Assembly (NCBI GenBank): GCA_007129775.1
Contig: SKUV01000006.1
Span: 1 to 6,866, forward strand
From: Paracoccaceae bacterium
GTDB taxonomy: Bacteria > Pseudomonadota > Alphaproteobacteria > Rhodobacterales > Rhodobacteraceae
Direction: 5' to 3'
Length of the DNA stretch: 6,866 nucleotides
Each line of letters starts with the position of its first letter. The first letter of the stretch is position 1. Positions 5,471 through 6,866 of this stretch are shown piece by piece. The notes below the pieces were generated by a model, which did not search any database, was not told the DNA's origin, and worked only from the letters and a program-made list of their open reading frames with translations. The position numbers and the translations under genes were made by a program.

Positions 5471-6866
5471 GGCGCCCCTTTGATTTCAGCCAGTGCCGTA
5501 ACTGCACAGAGCGTGTTAATCAGCGTCATCTGTTCGACCGTCTCGCATTTAGCCTCGCGCAGACGCGGCGCGCCGAAGACCAGCGCCAGGCATTTGGCGC
5601 GCGAGACAGCCACGTTGATGCGGTTAAGGGAGAACAGGAAGTCCATCCCGCGCGGCGTTTCCTCGGCTGATGAGGCCGTCATGGAGACGAGGCAGACCGG
5701 CGCCTCGTGCCCTTGAAACTTGTCGACCGTGCCGACGCGGATGCCGGGCGGCAGCGCATCGCGAAGGGCGTTCACCTGCGCGTTGTAGGGGGCGACGACG
5801 ATGATGTCTGTCTCGCGCATGGGGCGGCGCGTGCCTTCCTTCTCCGTCCATTCGCCTTGCAGAAGATCGGTGACCGCGGCCTGGATCGCGGCGACCTCCT
5901 CGGTCGAGACCTGCGCATTGCCCTCATGCGCGACCGGCACCCAGAATGCCCCTGCCTCGGGGAAATGTGTGCCGGTTACGGCTTGGCGCGCGGTATCCAG
6001 GTTGCTGGTAAGCCGACCCTCATAGACCTGGTCTGAGATGAAGCGGCAAACCTCGGGGTGCATGCGCCGCGAGACGGGAAGGAAGATGCCCCGGTTCGGG
6101 GGGATTGTCGCGTGATCGCCGAGCATCCAGTCGAGGCAGGAGAGGTTCGCAGGCTCGGGGTGCGCGCCCTGGATGACCTGCGGCAGCTGACGCGGGTCAC
6201 CGACCAGCACGATGTTGCGTACGGCACGCCCCATGGCGACCATATTCGCGAGGCCGACTTGTCCAGCCTCGTCAACGAAGAGCCAGTCCAGAGACTGTTC
6301 GAGCTCCGGGCGCGAGAAGAAGAACGCAGTTCCGCCGACGACATGGGCCTCTGTCAGCGCAGGGTCGTCGTTGGACGTGGCGCGGGTGATGCCGGCGAAG
6401 CCCTCGGGATAGCCGTCGTCTTCACCACTCACTTTGTGAGCGAGCTCCGCGTTCTCCAATGTGATGTCCGGGTCGTCGTCCTCCAGCGCAAGAAGACACC
6501 CCATCAGCACATTGCGAATAGCCTCGTGGCTGTTCGAGGCCACGCCGACACGGTGCCCTTTCCGTACGAGAGACAGGATCGCGCGCGCTGTGACAAACGT
6601 CTTTCCCGTGCCCGGCGGCCCCTGGATCGGCAGCACGCTGCCGTCCATCGCGCCCACGGCCGCGATCGTCCCGGCCACAGGATCAGCGCCATCCAGCAGG
6701 TCCGGTTTCGGGCCAGTAGTTAGGCGCGGGGCTGCGCGGGACAGTAGGTCGTCGATGGCGGTGAACCGACGTGGCCCGCATTGATCCGCGATGACATCAC
6801 GCAGTGCCGCGGCGATGACGCCTGTATTGAGCGGCCAGTCTGGGTGCAACGTGAGGCGCTCGCCCA
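5467..6866 (-). CDS. UPF1-like SF1 helicase, C-terminal half of a TM0106-family RecB-like nuclease/helicase (5' end outside window)
   Basis: The frame is open at the right edge (codons before 6849 read G-E-R-L-T), so the start is not in the window. A TTG at 6849 could be mistaken for a start but is probably internal. Counting that TTG as residue 1 (460 residues to the stop), the superfamily 1 motifs run in order: Walker A GPPGTGKT 77-84, a DEAG box at 193-196, GDPRQLPQV 217-225, SRRMHP 260-265, GTVDKFQGHE 373-382 and NVAVSRAK 412-419. This is the AAA_11/AAA_12 (UPF1/DNA2-like) order, and every motor residue I can check is present, so it should translocate on or unwind nucleic acid using ATP. 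The stretches ASNSHEAI (104-111), VGGTAFFF (171-178), GDHATIPPNRGIF (244-256) and RRMHPEVCRFIS (261-272) match my memory of the TM0106 family, whose N-terminal half is a RecB/Cas4-like nuclease; that half would lie beyond the window. The stop TGA (5469-5467) overlaps the next gene's ATG. The helicase call is near certain; the family assignment is from memory. Confidence 0.93.
   Translation of the reverse strand, partial: GERLTLHPDWPLNTGVIAAALRDVIADQCGPRRFTAIDDLLSRAAPRLTTGPKPDLLDGADPVAGTIAAVGAMDGSVLPIQGPPGTGKTFVTARAILSLVRKGHRVGVASNSHEAIRNVLMGCLLALEDDDPDITLENAELAHKVSGEDDGYPEGFAGITRATSNDDPALTEAHVVGGTAFFFSRPELEQSLDWLFVDEAGQVGLANMVAMGRAVRNIVLVGDPRQLPQVIQGAHPEPANLSCLDWMLGDHATIPPNRGIFLPVSRRMHPEVCRFISDQVYEGRLTSNLDTARQAVTGTHFPEAGAFWVPVAHEGNAQVSTEEVAAIQAAVTDLLQGEWTEKEGTRRPMRETDIIVVAPYNAQVNALRDALPPGIRVGTVDKFQGHEAPVCLVSMTASSAEETPRGMDFLFSLNRINVAVSRAKCLALVFGAPRLREAKCETVEQMTLINTLCAVTALAEIKGAP
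5475..5481 (-). promoter_or_regulatory. ribosome-binding site of the giant ATPase gene, inside the helicase 3' end
   Basis: On the minus strand AAAGGGG is followed by four bases (CGCC) and then ATG. It is purine-rich and complementary to part of the anti-Shine-Dalgarno, though the spacing is short. It lies within the last codons of the helicase (Lys-Gly-Ala-Pro), so ribosomes finishing the helicase could reinitiate here. No promoter is possible in an intergenic gap, since there is none. Confidence 0.65.
6598..6621 (-). other. Walker A / helicase motif I of the SF1 helicase
   Basis: The codons read GPPGTGKT, the consensus nucleotide-binding loop of UPF1/DNA2-like superfamily 1 helicases, directly after the strand SVLPIQ. 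The Lys (sixth codon after the PP pair begins) and the following Thr are intact, so ATP hydrolysis by the motor is expected. Confidence 0.95.

Noticed and set aside
4814..5716. Plus-strand open frame of 300 codons spanning both minus-strand genes
   Set aside because: It is antisense to the junction of two well-supported genes, including their conserved ATPase and helicase motifs. It has low-complexity composition and no recognisable domain.
6847..6849. TTG at 6849 as the helicase start codon
   Set aside because: The frame is open upstream to the window edge, and an SF1 helicase of this family needs a much longer N-terminal part. Only 76 residues would precede Walker A.

Overview
The window is coding almost end to end, all on the minus strand. 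It holds parts of two genes that overlap by four bases. Overall G+C is high (roughly 70-80% in 60-base samples from the middle), codons favour G/C at third positions, and the genes are packed tightly. This suggests a high-GC bacterium, probably a proteobacterium; Alphaproteobacteria (Rhodobacterales-like) is only a guess.

Layout in the direction of transcription (right to left). Positions 6866-5467 carry the C-terminal half of a UPF1-like superfamily 1 helicase. All core motifs are present, and the sequence resembles the helicase half of TM0106-family RecB-like nuclease/helicase proteins. Its N-terminus, where a RecB/Cas4-like nuclease domain would lie, is off the right edge. Its TGA stop overlaps the ATG of the second gene (ATGA, 5470-5467). 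That gene fills the rest of the window, 5470-1, with at least 1823 codons and no stop, and runs off the left edge. It encodes a giant ATPase with two Hsp90/sacsin-type GHKL (Bergerat-fold) nucleotide-binding domains. One is at the N-terminus (E30, N34, D69, GRFGLG at 96-101). The other begins about 1,520 residues later (E1550, N1554, GRFGLG at 1623-1628). Between them lie about 1,100 residues without a recognised domain, apparently mostly helical. The region just before the second ATPase domain drops to about 50-57% G+C and holds codons rare elsewhere in the gene.

The overlap implies translational coupling and a shared job: a nucleic-acid translocase (probably with a nuclease) paired with a very large chaperone-like ATPase. 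This architecture resembles multi-gene anti-phage or anti-plasmid modules, but nothing here proves defence, and I cannot match the pair to a named system. No RNA genes, CRISPR arrays, insertion sequences, terminators or promoters were found. The only intergenic signal is the ribosome-binding site inside the end of the helicase gene.
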